Source: Thereva unica (taxonomy: Eukaryota; Arthropoda; Insecta; Diptera; Therevidae). From it: a stretch of 64,000 nt of DNA. Below are positions 34,919-46,814 of this stretch, in pieces. The notes below the pieces were generated by a model. That model was not told the origin of the DNA. It worked only from the letters and a program-made list of their open reading frames with translations, and did no database searches. The stretch lies in contig OX465282.1 in NCBI GenBank assembly GCA_949987705.1, forward strand, positions 63,547,922-63,611,921, read 5' to 3'. Each line of letters begins with the position of its first letter. The first letter of the stretch is position 1. Position numbers and translations under genes: made by a program.

Positions 34919-37900
34919 ATGGGTCGAAAATTAGTGGATTTGCGCATTGTGGAGTTGAAAAGAGAATTAAGTAAACGGTCGTTGTCGACGGTGGGGGCTA
35001 AAAACTCCCTAACCGCCCTGCTTCGAGAAGCTATGATGAACGAAGGTAAGGATCCTGAAACCTACATGTTTGAAGCCGAAGTAGAAGCAGAACCAGAAGA
35101 ATCGACAGTGAATATGGCAGAACTTTTTAAGACATTGATGGTGATGAAGGAGGCGCAAGAACGGTCTTCAGCTGCGAAAACGTGCATCAGCAGAGATGAA
35201 AGAAGCGACAGCCGATATGAAGGAAGCGCAAGAACGGACATCCGCAGAGATGAAAGAAGTGACAACAGAGATCAAGGCGGAAGTGTTGGCGTTAAAATAT
35301 GACCAGAAATTATGACCAGAAATTATTAGCAATAGCTCATGAACGCTCGTTAGCAGAACTCAAAGAGTCTATGGAAGAACAGAGGAACCAGATGGAGCAG
35401 AAATTCGAACTAATGTCACTCTCTGTTGACAAAAAGCTGGAAAACCTCGAATCTTCCATTAAAGCAAATGTAGAGAACGACCTGGAAAAGCTCGAAAATT
35501 CCATGAGGGAAAATGATGAAAAGTTGAAGATTGAGCTAGAATCTGTCAGAGCCGAGCTAGAAAGAGTAAAGATTCACCACCCAGCGACGGCATCTTACGA
35601 AGTCATCGGAGTTATGAAAGTGCAGCCTCCAACTTTCGACGGGCAAAGCCCATGGTCTACTTATAAGCTTCAATTCGAAGCAGCAGCAGGCAATTTCTGG
35701 ACTAAGGGGAAAAGCAACGGCCTTAACGTTGTCACTAAGGAGCACAGCAGCAGAAATTTTGCAGTCAGCAACAGCTATAGGTTCTTAGTTCAAGCGTTGG
35801 AAATGCGTTACGGTGATCAGCACCTGCAAGAGGTTTATCGACTTCAACTTCGAAATAGACTTCAAAAGCCAGGAGAAACTTTACAACAACTATGCGCCGA
35901 TATCGAGAGGTTAGTGCATCTGGCTTACCCTAGTTTCGGCCAAGACTACATCAACGAAGTAGCAAGAGAGGCTTTTCTTAACTCTTTTGCCGACCAAGAT
36001 CTACAACAAGCAGCCAGATTGGCCGGAAAGAAGAATACCGCTGAAGTTTTGGCATATGCTCTGGCATACGAGGCAGCGAAGGAAGCATCAAGAAGTGCAG
36101 TCCGCCTTAGAGAGATCCACACAACAGAGGATAGTTGCAACAGAATGAATGCAACGGAAGTACGCGGTCGACTCCGATGTTGGAACTGTGGTGATACGGG
36201 CCATCTCCAAAGGAGTTATCGAAAGCGAAGGAGAGTGGAATCTCCAGGGAGTAGAAGTGGCTCAACATGCTGTGAAAAATGTGGACAACGGGAGAAGGGC
36301 GACCGGAGGGAGTTGGTGGGGAAAATTTAGACCTCTGATGTCTTCAACATCACCCAACTGCAGCGTAGCAACAACAGCCTTGTAATCGAGGGGAAAGTTG
36401 GTGATGAACAATGCACAATTACCGTGGATACAGGTGCTTCAAGATCTGTCCTCCGGGCTGATTTGGTCGGTAGAAAGTGGCTGAAGAACGCGGACCAGTA
36501 CATTTTGAAAACGGTAACCGGAGAAAAAGTGAGATTACATGGGGAGACAATGATGGATGTGGTGCTTGGCGACATTGAGTTTACACATTCGTTCCTGGTA
36601 GCTGACATAGTAGACGAGTGTATTCTTGGTTTGGACTTTGAAGTGGACTTTGGACTTTGACACACGGATTACTATTGGATATTGGAGAAGGGATGATGAA
36701 ACACCGCAACAGGGGAATTCCAATGGATACTGCACTGTCCCGGCGACCATGCGAACCAGGTTTTAAGTATCGTTGGCATATTGAGGAAAAGTGTCAAAAG
36801 ACGACTGCTGAGCCAAGCATAAAATATGAGGACCAGGGAATTCGAGATGCACAACGCGACGACCCGGACATTTCTGCGATTTTGTCCTGGAAAGAATACG
36901 AGGAAAAGCCTGAATGGAAGGACATTGCAGAGAGGAGCGAGACCCTGAACATTGAGCGAGGAGTATTAAAACGCAAATGGGAAACCGCTGACGTACCTCT
37001 CATCGAATGCAGGTATTAGTCCCTCGCGTTAGAATAAGAGATATTCTCGAGGAGTGTCATAATGGCGCATCAGGAGGACATCTGGGAGTCAATAAAACTT
37101 TGGCAAAAATAAGAGATAGATTCTATTGGCTTCACATGCGAGACGATGTTGCAGACTGGTGCCGTAAATGCACAACTTGTACCAGCAGCAAGGGCCCTCG
37201 AGTAAGAACAAAAGGAGAAATGCAGCAATATAACGTGGGAGCCCCATTTGAAAGAATCGCAATCGATGTGGCGGGACCTTTTCCGGTGTCAGACCGAGGA
37301 AATCGTTATATTTTGGTGGTCATGGACTACTTCAGTAAGTGGCCCGAAGCATATGCCATTCCAAATCAGGAAGCAATCACTGTTGCAGAGGAATTAGTGA
37401 ACAATTGGATCTGCAGATTTGGTGTTCCTCATGAGCTTCACTCTGACCAAGGGAGAAACTTTGAATCTCAAGTTTTTCAAGAAGTACATATGTAAGATTC
37501 TCGGGGTGAAGAAGACCAGGACGACGCCCCTTCATCCCCAGTCCGATGGAATGGTAGAGCGATTCAACAGGACAATGCTAGAACATCTAAGGAAAGTTGT
37601 TAGTGAGCACCAGCGTGACTGGGACAGTTACATCCCTATATTTCTAATGGCATATCGGACAGCGGTTCATAATTCCACAGGACAAACCCCTTGTAGTGTG
37701 ATTTTTGGAAGACAAATCCGGCTGCCAAGCGACTTGAAATTTGGGACACCTGTTGAAAGCAACGAGTCTACTGGCGGTTACACAGGTGAACTTCGTGAGC
37801 GACTTGCAGATATCCATCAGCTTGCAAGGAAGAATCTTAAGATAGCCAGTGACAGGATGAAAACTAGGTACGACCTCCGAGCAAACTGTAGCGGATACCA

Positions 37901-38129
37901 GGAAGGTGACCTCGTTTGGCTGTTCAATCCTCGACGACGAAAAGGCAAGTCTCCGAAACTTCAGCGCCAGTGGGAGGGGCCCTATAAAATCCTAACACGG
38001 ATCAACGACGTTGTCTACAGGATTCAACAAGGACCCAAAGCCAAGAAGAAGATTGTGCACATAGACAGGCTGTGCCCATATCATCAGCCGGATCCAGGAT
38101 GGACAACTGTTCGAGACGAACAGTCCTAA
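34919..38129 (+). pseudogene. element B gag-protease-integrase, RT-less and frameshifted
   Basis: Same plan as element A. SAP-like N-terminus at 34919; capsid and knuckle in 35299-36330 with one Cys changed to Tyr (CWNCGDTGHLQRSY) and a stop; protease DTGASRSVL in 36424-36660; linker with DTALSRRPC in 36657-37019; integrase in 37007-37495 and 37419-38129. Here the integrase core is present: RIAIDVAGPFPV, HSDQGRNFES and DGMVERFNRT. RT and RNase H are absent at the same junction (MMKHRNRGIPM-DTALSRRPC). At least four frameshifts or stops make it dead. Confidence 0.9.
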
Positions 38130-38140
38130 GAAGGGGGCAA

Positions 38141-38651
38141 TGTGATGATTTATGCGCCATCTGTTTGTCAAAAAGCATAATCAACGATTGTCGGTAACAA
38201 CTCTGGTTGATGTCTGAACTAATGATTTATGTACTAAACTAAAATTGGAACGAGTGATAAGTGAAGACAACTTCAAGCTTCTGGACGAAAAGAAAAGAAC
38301 ATACCACTAGGCTCGAGAAAAGGGACGAAGGTTCCAGAAGTTAGATAAAGGTGGAGCTTGGATATAAAATATAAAAGCGGCTTGCAGGCGCTGAGAGAGT
38401 CAGTTTTGATTGGAAAGGCGATAAAAGTGTTCTAAAGTGAGAACAGTGAAAAGTGGTGATTTAAAAGAGAATTATAAAGCGATAGATAGAATAGTGCGAG
38501 TGAATAGTGAAAGTGATTATAGTGAACTGTAAGAATTGTGTTTGTAATAAAATTGTGTTTTGGTTTGTAATAAATAAATTATTGTGTGGATAATTAAAAA
38601 GTGTATTCTTTAATTAATCCTACGAATCCGTTAAGCCGGAAAAACGTAACA
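38141..38651 (+). repeat. element B 3' LTR
   Basis: TGTGATGATTTATGCG...CGTAACA, 511 bp, followed by TSD GTAT and the interrupted repeat. Confidence 0.9.
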
Positions 38652-38830
38652 GTATCAAATAAGAGGGCATGACAGGTAGAATACAATTAGTGGTGTAGTG
38701 TCTTTCCAAATTCAAAGTGGTGGCCAACACAAAATGGCGGAAGACTAAAAAGTAGAAAATATAACAAATCAACTTCAAATTTTGCATATAAGCGTAGTTT
38801 GCTTGACAAAGCAATGCCACCATTTTCTAA
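38652..38830 (+). repeat. GATGGCGGCCG repeat, right part
   Basis: Continues the unit cut at 28570 by element B (GTATCAAAT..GAGGGCATGACAGG, AATGGCGGAAGAC). Confidence 0.85.
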
Positions 38831-39157
38831 AATACGGATAGGTTAGATTTGGTGAGATTCGGCTCGACCTCCTCCCCCTTAAGGCCTCACGTAATTAATG
38901 GACGACCCCTTATGGATTTTAAGGAATATTTTCAGGTTGTAAGAATGTCATTTCAGTTGAGAAAAGACTGTTTATCAAATACTCCAACTACGCTGGCTTA
39001 CGTACTTTAATGCAAATGAAACGCATCTATGGTTTCCCTCCTTTGGACAATTGCTAGCAGAACCACCGTTTTTTAGCATTTCCATAATTTGCTCACATAA
39101 AAAATCGGACCTTTTTGGATACTTCCGTCTAAATAGAGGGCAACGCACTGACATGTA

Positions 39158-39373
39158 GTAATGGACTGCTGATTGACGATGCTGATTGGCACCATTTTTC
39201 TCCAGAAATAGAAAACCTTTTTTATGCAAACAAAAAATTTTTCTTCGAATTTAGGAGAAAATAAGTGATAAGAAATAAATTTCCATCACTCATTTTTATT
39301 TATTAGCAGTTTTTTCATTAGTTTTTGGTGCCATTTTTTTGTATGGGATTTTGCTCATTTAGCAGTCCATTAC
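39158..39373. mobile_element. TA-flanked MITE, GTAATGGACTGCT termini
   Basis: Ends GTAATGGACTGCTGATTG and TTTAGCAGTCCATTAC with TA on both sides (39156-39157, 39374-39375), fitting Tc1/mariner-type mobilisation. A second copy, split by a large insert, spans 46750-48930. Confidence 0.8.
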
Positions 39374-39663
39374 TATATGTCAGTGGCTCAAACTCAAGGT
39401 CCGTTCCGTCCGCTCCGCACGTTTTTTCTTTGTTATTTTTGACGTTCCGTCCGCTTGATTGTGGCTACCGCTCCGTTCGTTTCATGGAAAATTTATGGGA
39501 ATATCAAATTTCCAACTTTTGAGCCTTAATTCCTAAGCGGTGTTTAGAACCGTATGAATATACGCAAGCTTTTCCCAATACACCTGCGCCAAGAAATTAA
39601 ATGTAGGAGAAACTTTCTCGCAGGCGGCCGCCGCCAATCTCTTCGTGCCTTAATGAATTCTTA

Positions 39664-39876
39664 TGCCGGGTTTCCACCAAACAGACAAAACAAGAAACAC
39701 AAACAAAAACTGTTTTTGCCAACAAAAATGTCAATGTTTTTAAAAAACATTTTTGTCGGAGAATAGTGCTTTTACAAACAAAACACTGTCCCATCTTGAG
39801 TGGGTAAAGCAAAACAAAACAAAATTTTAAAAACAAAACAGTTTTTTAAAACTGTCTGTTTGGTGGAAACCCGGCA
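39664..39876. mobile_element. MITE, TGCCGGGTTTCCACC termini
   Basis: Ends TGCCGGGTTTCCACCAAACA and TTTGGTGGAAACCCGGCA, TSD TTA (39661-39663, 39877-39879). 213 bp; sister of 27935-28163. Confidence 0.92.
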
Positions 39877-40006
39877 TTACTGCCGTAGCAGGTGCCTTTT
39901 TTAAGTTGATGCATAATAAAAGCTCAGAAATTTCTTTTCGAGTTGTGAATAGTGATCAAATATTTTACAGTCCGCTACAAAAGTTGAATCTAAAAAAAGA
40001 ACGTAA

Positions 40007-42444
40007 AGGTACAAACAGATTGGCGCGAATTTTGTCGCGGAGGCGGTGTCCGTTGCGGCAAAATCGATTAAAATACACGCACCACCATATATGCTACCAC
40101 AAAGGCGCGGAGGCGACTTGTCGCGCGGACAAATTCGAGCTATTTCGAATTCTGCCGCTTGTCGCCCAGTGGTACCAACCATGACGAGCTAATTTAGTAC
40201 CCATTTTTTGCTTTGAACTGCTGTCTGCCTGCAAATTGACAATTTGTTCGTGGCGGTTATTTTTAAATTTAATTCGTGATTTTTTTTTAGTTTTTTAATG
40301 CAATTTATTATAAAATGGCAAAAAAGAAATTTACCAATTATGGGGCATAAAAAGACTGTGTTGCAGGTATTTAAAACTAATTATTGTAATAAAATTAAAC
40401 AAAAACAGTCAACAATAAAAAAAATTTGTCTCTATTTAGCAACTCAATGTGACGGTTAATTTAAGCTTCTGGAGGTACTTCAGGTTTATTTTTTAGTGAA
40501 ATGTTTATATTTATCCCAGAGGAATTTAACATAGGATTAGAAACTATAAAATTCCGGAGCCGGAGGAAAAACAGGAGCCAAAGTAAAAGTAAAGTATTAA
40601 ATTAATTTCTGGGAAAGTTTTTAGTTAAAGTTTTTGGTCAGATAAATTTTGAATTAAAACATGCTGAGGGTTCAAGCTGGAAATATTGATGATAGATATT
40701 TTAGGCGGAAACGCGGAAGGAGAATTTTTTAATACTTTCTATTGACGTAATATACATAGTTTAAACTTTCAGGTTGTGAGGCAAGTGGTATTTAATAGGC
40801 AAAAATAGGTTTTACGGAAAAGAGACGAAAGAATTTTGATCCAAAACTTCCCTGAATGACAACATACATATGACCGTTTCTTTTTCTTGTTAACAAGAAA
40901 AGTTCCTTCTCCATGACAAGGTGTTACACACCCATTCAGGGTCTTGTATCATAAAATGCGAATACGGGAAAACCCTGACTACCAGATTCTTGAGTCATCT
41001 TCATTCTTATATGAGCAATTTATTTATTTGCTGAGTATAGTCATAGGTGCAAGTTACACTATCCATCACTCGGTAATCACATCAAAACGGTTGGTGTATG
41101 ATGCGGGTATTACACTAAGCATTCATTTTTCTACCTCTTTTTGTGTAAAGATTGTGATGCGTTTGTAGTTGTGCAATAAACGCGAAATAGAGGGAGAATT
41201 TCTCATAGTTTTCGCAGACCCCCGAGTACGATGTTATATTTGTGTTAGTGTAATGGAGGGTGAGTCTGGCAAATTTTCTGGCTCAAAAGTGAGGAGTCAT
41301 ATGACGTATGAAATGTACTTCCCTGCGACCCCTTGCCTAAAAACCGGTTTTGTGTATGGGGGTAATAAACGAAATGAATGATAGTGTAATTTGCACCATA
41401 AAGAATAAAGGGTTTAAAAACTAAATGGTGGGTTTCTCGCCCTTCTCTGTTTTAAAGAAGTATTTACGAGAGATAATTAACCATTTCGCTTTATTTATAT
41501 TGCCTGTGTGAAATATTGTTCTTTGGAAACCATATGCCATGAACACATTATACACATTATACACAATGTGTAGGTGCCAATTAAAGTTCTTGTTCCATTA
41601 TTGAAAATTTTTAAAAAACTACAATCACAATCACTAGCAACGTTTGAAATTTTAAAATCAACTGATATGGAATTTTTAAAACTAAGCTGTTTAAGGTCCT
41701 ATAAATGGGAAAAACAATTTCGAACAAACCCACCCTTTTATTTTAATTTTTCGGGTAATATTCGGTGAAGGAAAAATACCATTAAGCAACCCAATGTAAA
41801 CAACAAATCGCCCATTGTTTACTTACAGGTAAACTTATATAATGTAATATCATAAATCAGGTCATGGAACTACCCTCTTTCAAATCAAACCCTTTAATTT
41901 TTAAATTCTAAGTAATTTTGGGTACATGGGAAATGTCATTATGCAATTCAATGTAAAAAACAAACCGCCAACTCCTAGTTGAAGGTAAAATTATCTAATT
42001 TAGTACCATAAAACAAGTCAAGGAACCACCCTCTTCAAATAAAACATTTTAGTTTCAGGTAATTTTCTGTAAATGGCAAAATATTATCTAACACCACAAT
42101 TCTTCTTTTTTTAATTCCAAGTAAATTTTGCTTTATTCAAATATTGAAAAAAAAAAAAAAAATAAATATACTAAAATATTGAAAGTAGCTTAAATTTTTA
42201 TTTCTAGGTAAGAGCACAGTTATAATTAAGGATCATGTGTTTTCACATAATAAATAATTAAAAAAGTACAAAATAAATTCATTATATTATATTTACATTA
42301 AAAATTTCAAATTCATTTATTTAAATTCCATCGTCTGTTACATTCCGTTAAATTGTCCGCGCCGCGCCAATCTGTTAGCTAAGGCGGAATCTAAAATCCG
42401 TCGAGCGGCGCGGCAAAAGTTGTCGCGCCAATCTGTTTCTACCT
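40007..42444. mobile_element. 2.4 kb inverted-repeat element, AGGTACAAACAGATTGGCG termini
   Basis: Ends AGGTACAAACAGATTGGCGC and GCGCCAATCTGTTTCTACCT, TSD TAA (40004-40006, 42445-42447). No transposase recognised. Contains a repeat shared with 12365-12560 (41085-41330) and tandem 157 bp units (41735-42085). Confidence 0.8.
41735..42085. repeat. tandem repeat, about 157 bp period
   Basis: Two units align: CAATGTAAACAACAAA near 41792 and CAATGTAAAAAACAAA near 41949, CAGGTCATGGAACTACC and CAAGTCAAGGAACCACC, with a partial third unit before. Confidence 0.7.
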
Positions 42445-42809
42445 TAATTGTTAAAAATTAAAAAAGCTCCAAGCCGCAAAGCAAATGTCAAAAGCCCGCT
42501 GACTTGAAACGAGGGATAAAGAGAGTGATAGTATCTATTTAAAAGTGAAATCTGTTTTTATTTGGTATATTGTTTAACAAGGTGAAGAATATATTTATTA
42601 ACAAAACAAAACAATGAAATTGAAACAAAATAAAATATTAATTGTCATTTTGTAGTGTTGTGTAGGTGGGAGTTAGGATATTGCGGAGTATTATGATGAT
42701 GCTTCTTGTGGTTAGAGATAAACCATGAAATGATTGAAATAAAACCGATGACTCATCGGGTTTTGTTTACAAAAGCTCTTTGAACAATTCGAAGTATATG
42801 CGCTGTAGA

Positions 42810-44406
42810 TAGTGTTGCCAGATCCGATTTGTTTTACATCGGGGTAGAAGGTAAAACAAATCGGGATTTTAGGATTGTAGATCGAGACAAACAAAAAAAG
42901 TTAAAGTTTAATTTATTGCGTTCTGCAACTAATATTACTAGTACCTACATCTGAATTTAATCCTACATAATAATAGTCAGACATGCTGGACTAGTAGAAA
43001 TTACAAAATATTGCAATAAAATCGTAGTTTAAGTGTTCATGTGGTTTAAAAGTTTAAATAGTTTATTTTTAATTAAAATTATATTTTTGATTAGATTTTG
43101 CTGCCTTTATGATGGCCTTGCTTTTCATAACGTAGTTATAAAATTCACTGCAAGCCATGCCAAAGTTGGTTTTAATTTGAGTTCCTGCTTTGACATGCTC
43201 GAGTGTCAAACGGTTTCGCCTATCGGACCAAATTAAGTTAGCTTGGGTATTGAAGCCATAAAAGAAGATTTGCGAAGTCTTGATTGTCTTTAAAAATGTT
43301 GTGCCATTTTTGTAGCTGCGTCAAGTCTTTGTTTTGCACTGCTGCCTTCACTACTTCTTTGACTTTAAATACATACTTCTTCATAAAGTTGATCAATGTC
43401 GAAGAACGTATCAATTTTTAGATTTTCGATAATGTTAACCATTGACCCGTAAGTGAATGGGTCGTCCTGGAGAGAAAATGGTTTACATAAGTCCAATCTG
43501 CTATCCTTGAGTTCGTAATGTAATGTAGAACAGTTTTGTACCACGCACAACAGTCTTTTCTATTTTCATAACTTTATCATAGGGCAACTTTTTAAATAAG
43601 CTGTTGCATGTGAATCCCACAAATTCATCTTCCATCCTCTGCCTCAATTTTTCACTTAGATCAACCATTATTTCATGACCTTCGAAACACAGTAATGCTT
43701 TGTTTTGAAGAAGTATTACTGCATCCTGTAAGTTTTTTAGTTCATTTTGGCAAAAGATACAATTAAAACTCTTAAAAGACACTTAATCACTTTTTTTTTT
43801 TCATTTTTCTTAATTAAATCACTAACGAACTAATCACATCTTATCTACGTGCAGTTAAAAGTAATAAAATACGAAAACAGTCCCGAAAGTATTGTGCGCC
43901 ATTAAATTCTAAGCAAAAATGTCGAATTTTGGGCCACAAAAAAACCTAACCTAAAATCACTTATTTACTGATATTTTATAATTAAAACACTAAATCACAA
44001 ATCACTGGTAATCCTTTTCAATTTTTGCAGTAAAAAGTTATAAAATACAATGTTTTATTCACTTTTTACTGCAAAAGTAAACACAAAAATTCTGCGCGTA
44101 CGGCTTCCGCGCCTGTTACTCCGGTGTGCGGTGACTTTTGGGCCTGAGACCAACACCACGAAAAATTCATCTACGTGGCCTGTAGTTGAGAGGGTCTTGG
44201 ATGCGTGCTATTTTGAGCGCATGTGCCATAGTCTCGTCATAGTGATGTGATGCGTAATTTATTTATTTTTTCTAATAATAATGGTTTTTAATAAATTTAT
44301 TGATTTATCGGGACATTTATTGTCCCGATCAGGTGCAAATTGGGACTCGTCCTCAGACCATGAAAATCGGGACGTTCCGCGCAAATCGGGACATCTGGCA
44401 AGACTA
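42810..44406 (-). mobile_element. hAT-like element with transposase remnant
   Basis: Ends TAGTGTTGCCAGATCCG and CTGGCAAGACTA with 8 bp flanks GCTGTAGA (42802-42809) and GCTGTACA (44407-44414), one mismatch. The minus strand carries protein fragments. Confidence 0.78.
43230..43782 (-). pseudogene. hAT-like transposase fragment
   Basis: Frame 43501-43782 starts MSFKSFNCIFCQNELKNLQD and 43365-43550 continues with FSLQDDPFTYGSMVNIIENL, DIDQLYEEV; another frame gives VKEVVKAAVQNKDLTQLQKW. The size and the context between 8 bp duplications suggest a decayed hAT transposase, but I do not see the dimerisation signature. Moderate certainty. Confidence 0.5.
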
Positions 44407-44770
44407 GCTGTACAATAGTTGCTATGCATGTTTATTTTATGTAGTAGCTAACCCGGGGGCTAGACGATTAATTTTTCAATTGCAATAGTGCATTGCAGCA
44501 TTAAAATTGATCGTCTAGCCCCTGTTGCAATATTGCATACAATATTGTAAATACAATGGCTCATATGCAAGAAATTCAGATATTTATTAATACAAAATGG
44601 CGGAAAATGGAAAATCCTAAACAGTGGTGATTGCTTGATGCGGGATTATTTAATTGGACGAGAATTACCATAAATTGTTTTTACAAAGTAAAAGTTGAGG
44701 CTGTTAACTATTTTTTTATTACAAAATGACTAAATTAACGAAAATTAGTACAAAAAACGAACAACTACCT

Positions 44771-45958
44771 CAGGGAGACTATACAAGGAGATATAACTCT
44801 TATGGGGAAAATAACCGGAAATTGATGCGTAGCAGAAAATAAACTTCTAGTTCCTTTTTGGCCACAGATGTCGCCTAAAGCTGACGTGTTAGCTGAATTT
44901 TACCCATTTCGACGATTTCGTCAAAATTGTCAGTCGAAAAGCAAAAAAAAATCATTGGGAATTAATAAAAATTCATTGGAAAATCCATAAAATGGTTAAA
45001 TACGAAAAATCAGAAGCTGATTTTTCAAGTTAGGCGTAAACATAAAATATTTTAATAGTTAACGAACTTGGCCATGAACCGGATGAATATAATCCGCCGT
45101 GCTTTTTGGGGTACATGTGACTGTGGCGCCCTCATTAATCAAACGGAAAGTGACAACACGGAGTTATATCTCCTTATACAGGGTGTTCCAGACCACCCGT
45201 CCAGGTTGATTATTCTGAAGAGTTTCAAAAAAAAGTCTGAACAAAAAAACACGTATTCAATATTTTTTGAAACTCTATCCAACCATACCAAAAACACCCC
45301 CCACCCCCTACCCTTTGTTAGGGGTAGGGGGTGCAACTTTAAAAAATCAAATGGTAACCCTTAATTTTTTTTGCAGATTTGGATTTGTCGGAAAAAAAGA
45401 CAAACATTTTGTTTGAGACATTTTTTTCGATTTGCGTTAGATGGCGCTGCAATCGACCAAAAACCGCTCCTAATTTACATAAGTAAAAATGAATTTCTAT
45501 TTTGTTATTTTAATTTTTTTTAAATTTACTACAGAAAAAATTTATTTCTGTTTTGTTTTTTCTATTTTATTATGATTTTGAAGTTTTTTCTGTAGTAAAT
45601 TTAAAAAAAATTAAAATAACAAAATAGAAATTCATTTTTACTTATGTAAATTAGGAACGGTTTTTGGTCGATTGCAGCGCCATCTAACGCAAATCGAAAA
45701 AAATGTCTCAAACAAAATGTTTGTCTTTTTTTCCGACAAATCCAAATCTGCAAAAAAAATTAAGGGTTACCATTTGATTTTTTAAAGTTGCACCCCCTAC
45801 CCCTAACAAAGGGTAGGGGGTGGGGGGTGTTTTTGGTATGGTTGGATAGAATTTCAAAAAATATTGAATACGTGTTTTTTTGTTCAGACTTTTTTTTGAA
45901 ACTCTTCAGAATAATCAACCTGGACGGGTGGTCTGGAACACCCTGTATAGTCTCCCTG
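44771..45958. mobile_element. hAT-type MITE, CAGGGAGACTATACAAG termini
   Basis: Left end CAGGGAGACTATACAAGGAG; right end is the complement, itself split by the next element. Perfect 8 bp TSD AACTACCT (44763-44770, 45959-45966). About 419 bp without the insert. Confidence 0.9.
45179..45945. mobile_element. 767 bp fold-back element with 362 bp arms
   Basis: Arms 45179-45540 and 45584-45945 are almost perfect complements around a 43 bp loop. Ends CAGGGTGTTCCAGACC, TA on both sides (45177-45178, 45946-45947). Non-coding; two equal peptides on opposite strands result from the symmetry. Confidence 0.93.
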
Positions 45959-45984
45959 AACTACCTCCTGCGCAGTTCTTGTAA

Positions 45985-46148
45985 GACCGGTTCTACACGT
46001 ACAACTCTCGTTCAACTTCAACACTTTCTTCTCTTTCGCTCGCATGCAATTGTGAGAGGGGTAAGATTATTTCTTTCGTAAGTTGCATGCGAGCAAAAGA
46101 GAAAAAAGTGTTGAAGTTGAACGAAAAGTTGAACGTGTACAACCGGTC
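45985..46148. mobile_element. MITE, GACCGGTTCTACACG termini
   Basis: Ends GACCGGTTCTACACGTAC and GTACAACCGGTC, TSD TAA (45982-45984, 46149-46151). The arms run almost to the middle. Same family as 1286-1612. Confidence 0.9.
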
Positions 46149-46750
46149 TAAGAATGAAATTGCAATTGCAATGAAATTCCTCCCGATAAAACTTTGACAT
46201 GCAATATTTCAAATTGCAATTGCAGACAAATTGATCGTCTGGCTGCCGGGTAAGAGGACTTAGCTGAATTGTAAGTATGTTAAGTTATGGTGGTGATTGC
46301 ACCTCCTCATAAGTTTCGAAGCGGTTTTTTAAGTAGAAAATAACTAAGTTTCCTTTGTAATTCACACTATTTTGCTCCGGCCGCACCGGCCTCAGTTCAA
46401 TTCAATCGATATTAGTGGCTACACCGGCAGTTCAGAAAGCTTCGTGTCTGAGGTATAATTTTTGTGAAATGAGAACTGTCAAATGGCATTGTAAGAACGG
46501 TGCAAAGTAATTGCGCCTAAACGCGCCCTATAACAAAAGCGAGCAACGTCACTCGGTTTATTTAAAAGCCCAAATTACCGGCTCATTTATATCTCAATCG
46601 CAATTCAATCAGTCTCACTGCGGCTCTTGCCGTGGTTAGATGCCGTGAAGAAGCGTTGTCGCCCGTAAACAAATTTCGAAGGGGAAAGTACGCTTGGGTT
46701 TTATCGCAACCTTCTATATTACAAGCCAGGGAGATTATATCCATAAAGCA

Positions 46751-46814
46751 GGAATGGACTGCTGATTGACAATGCTAAATGGCACCATTTTTCTCCAGGA
46801 TTAGAAAACCTTTT
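46751..46814. repeat. left part of split GTAATGGACTGCT MITE
   Basis: ATGGACTGCTGATTGACAAT..CACCATTTTTCTCC matches the left half of 39158-39373; the right half is at 48822-48930. Confidence 0.7.

Larger units (their letters stand above)
28571..38651 (+). mobile_element. LTR retrotransposon B (Ty3/gypsy type, RT-less), with element A nested in its 5' LTR
   Basis: TSD GTAT on both sides (28567-28570, 38652-38655) inside the GATGGCGGCCG repeat. The 5' LTR is 28571-28664 plus 34410-34805 (490 bp); the 3' LTR is 38141-38651 (511 bp). Internal region 34806-38140 has Gag, protease and a nearly whole integrase but no RT or RNase H. The LTRs differ more than those of A, so B is older, as nesting requires. 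Confidence 0.9.
44452..46250. mobile_element. outer MITE, CCCGGGGGCTAGACGAT termini, host of three others
   Basis: Ends CCCGGGGGCTAGACGATTAA and GATCGTCTGGCTGCCGGG, TSD TAA (44449-44451, 46251-46253). It also has an internal mirror of its left end at about 44505-44522. Without inserts it is about 440 bp. Confidence 0.75.

Noticed and set aside
45139..46081. Two frames on opposite strands encoding the same peptide
   Set aside because: Direct effect of the 767 bp palindrome, not a duplicated gene.
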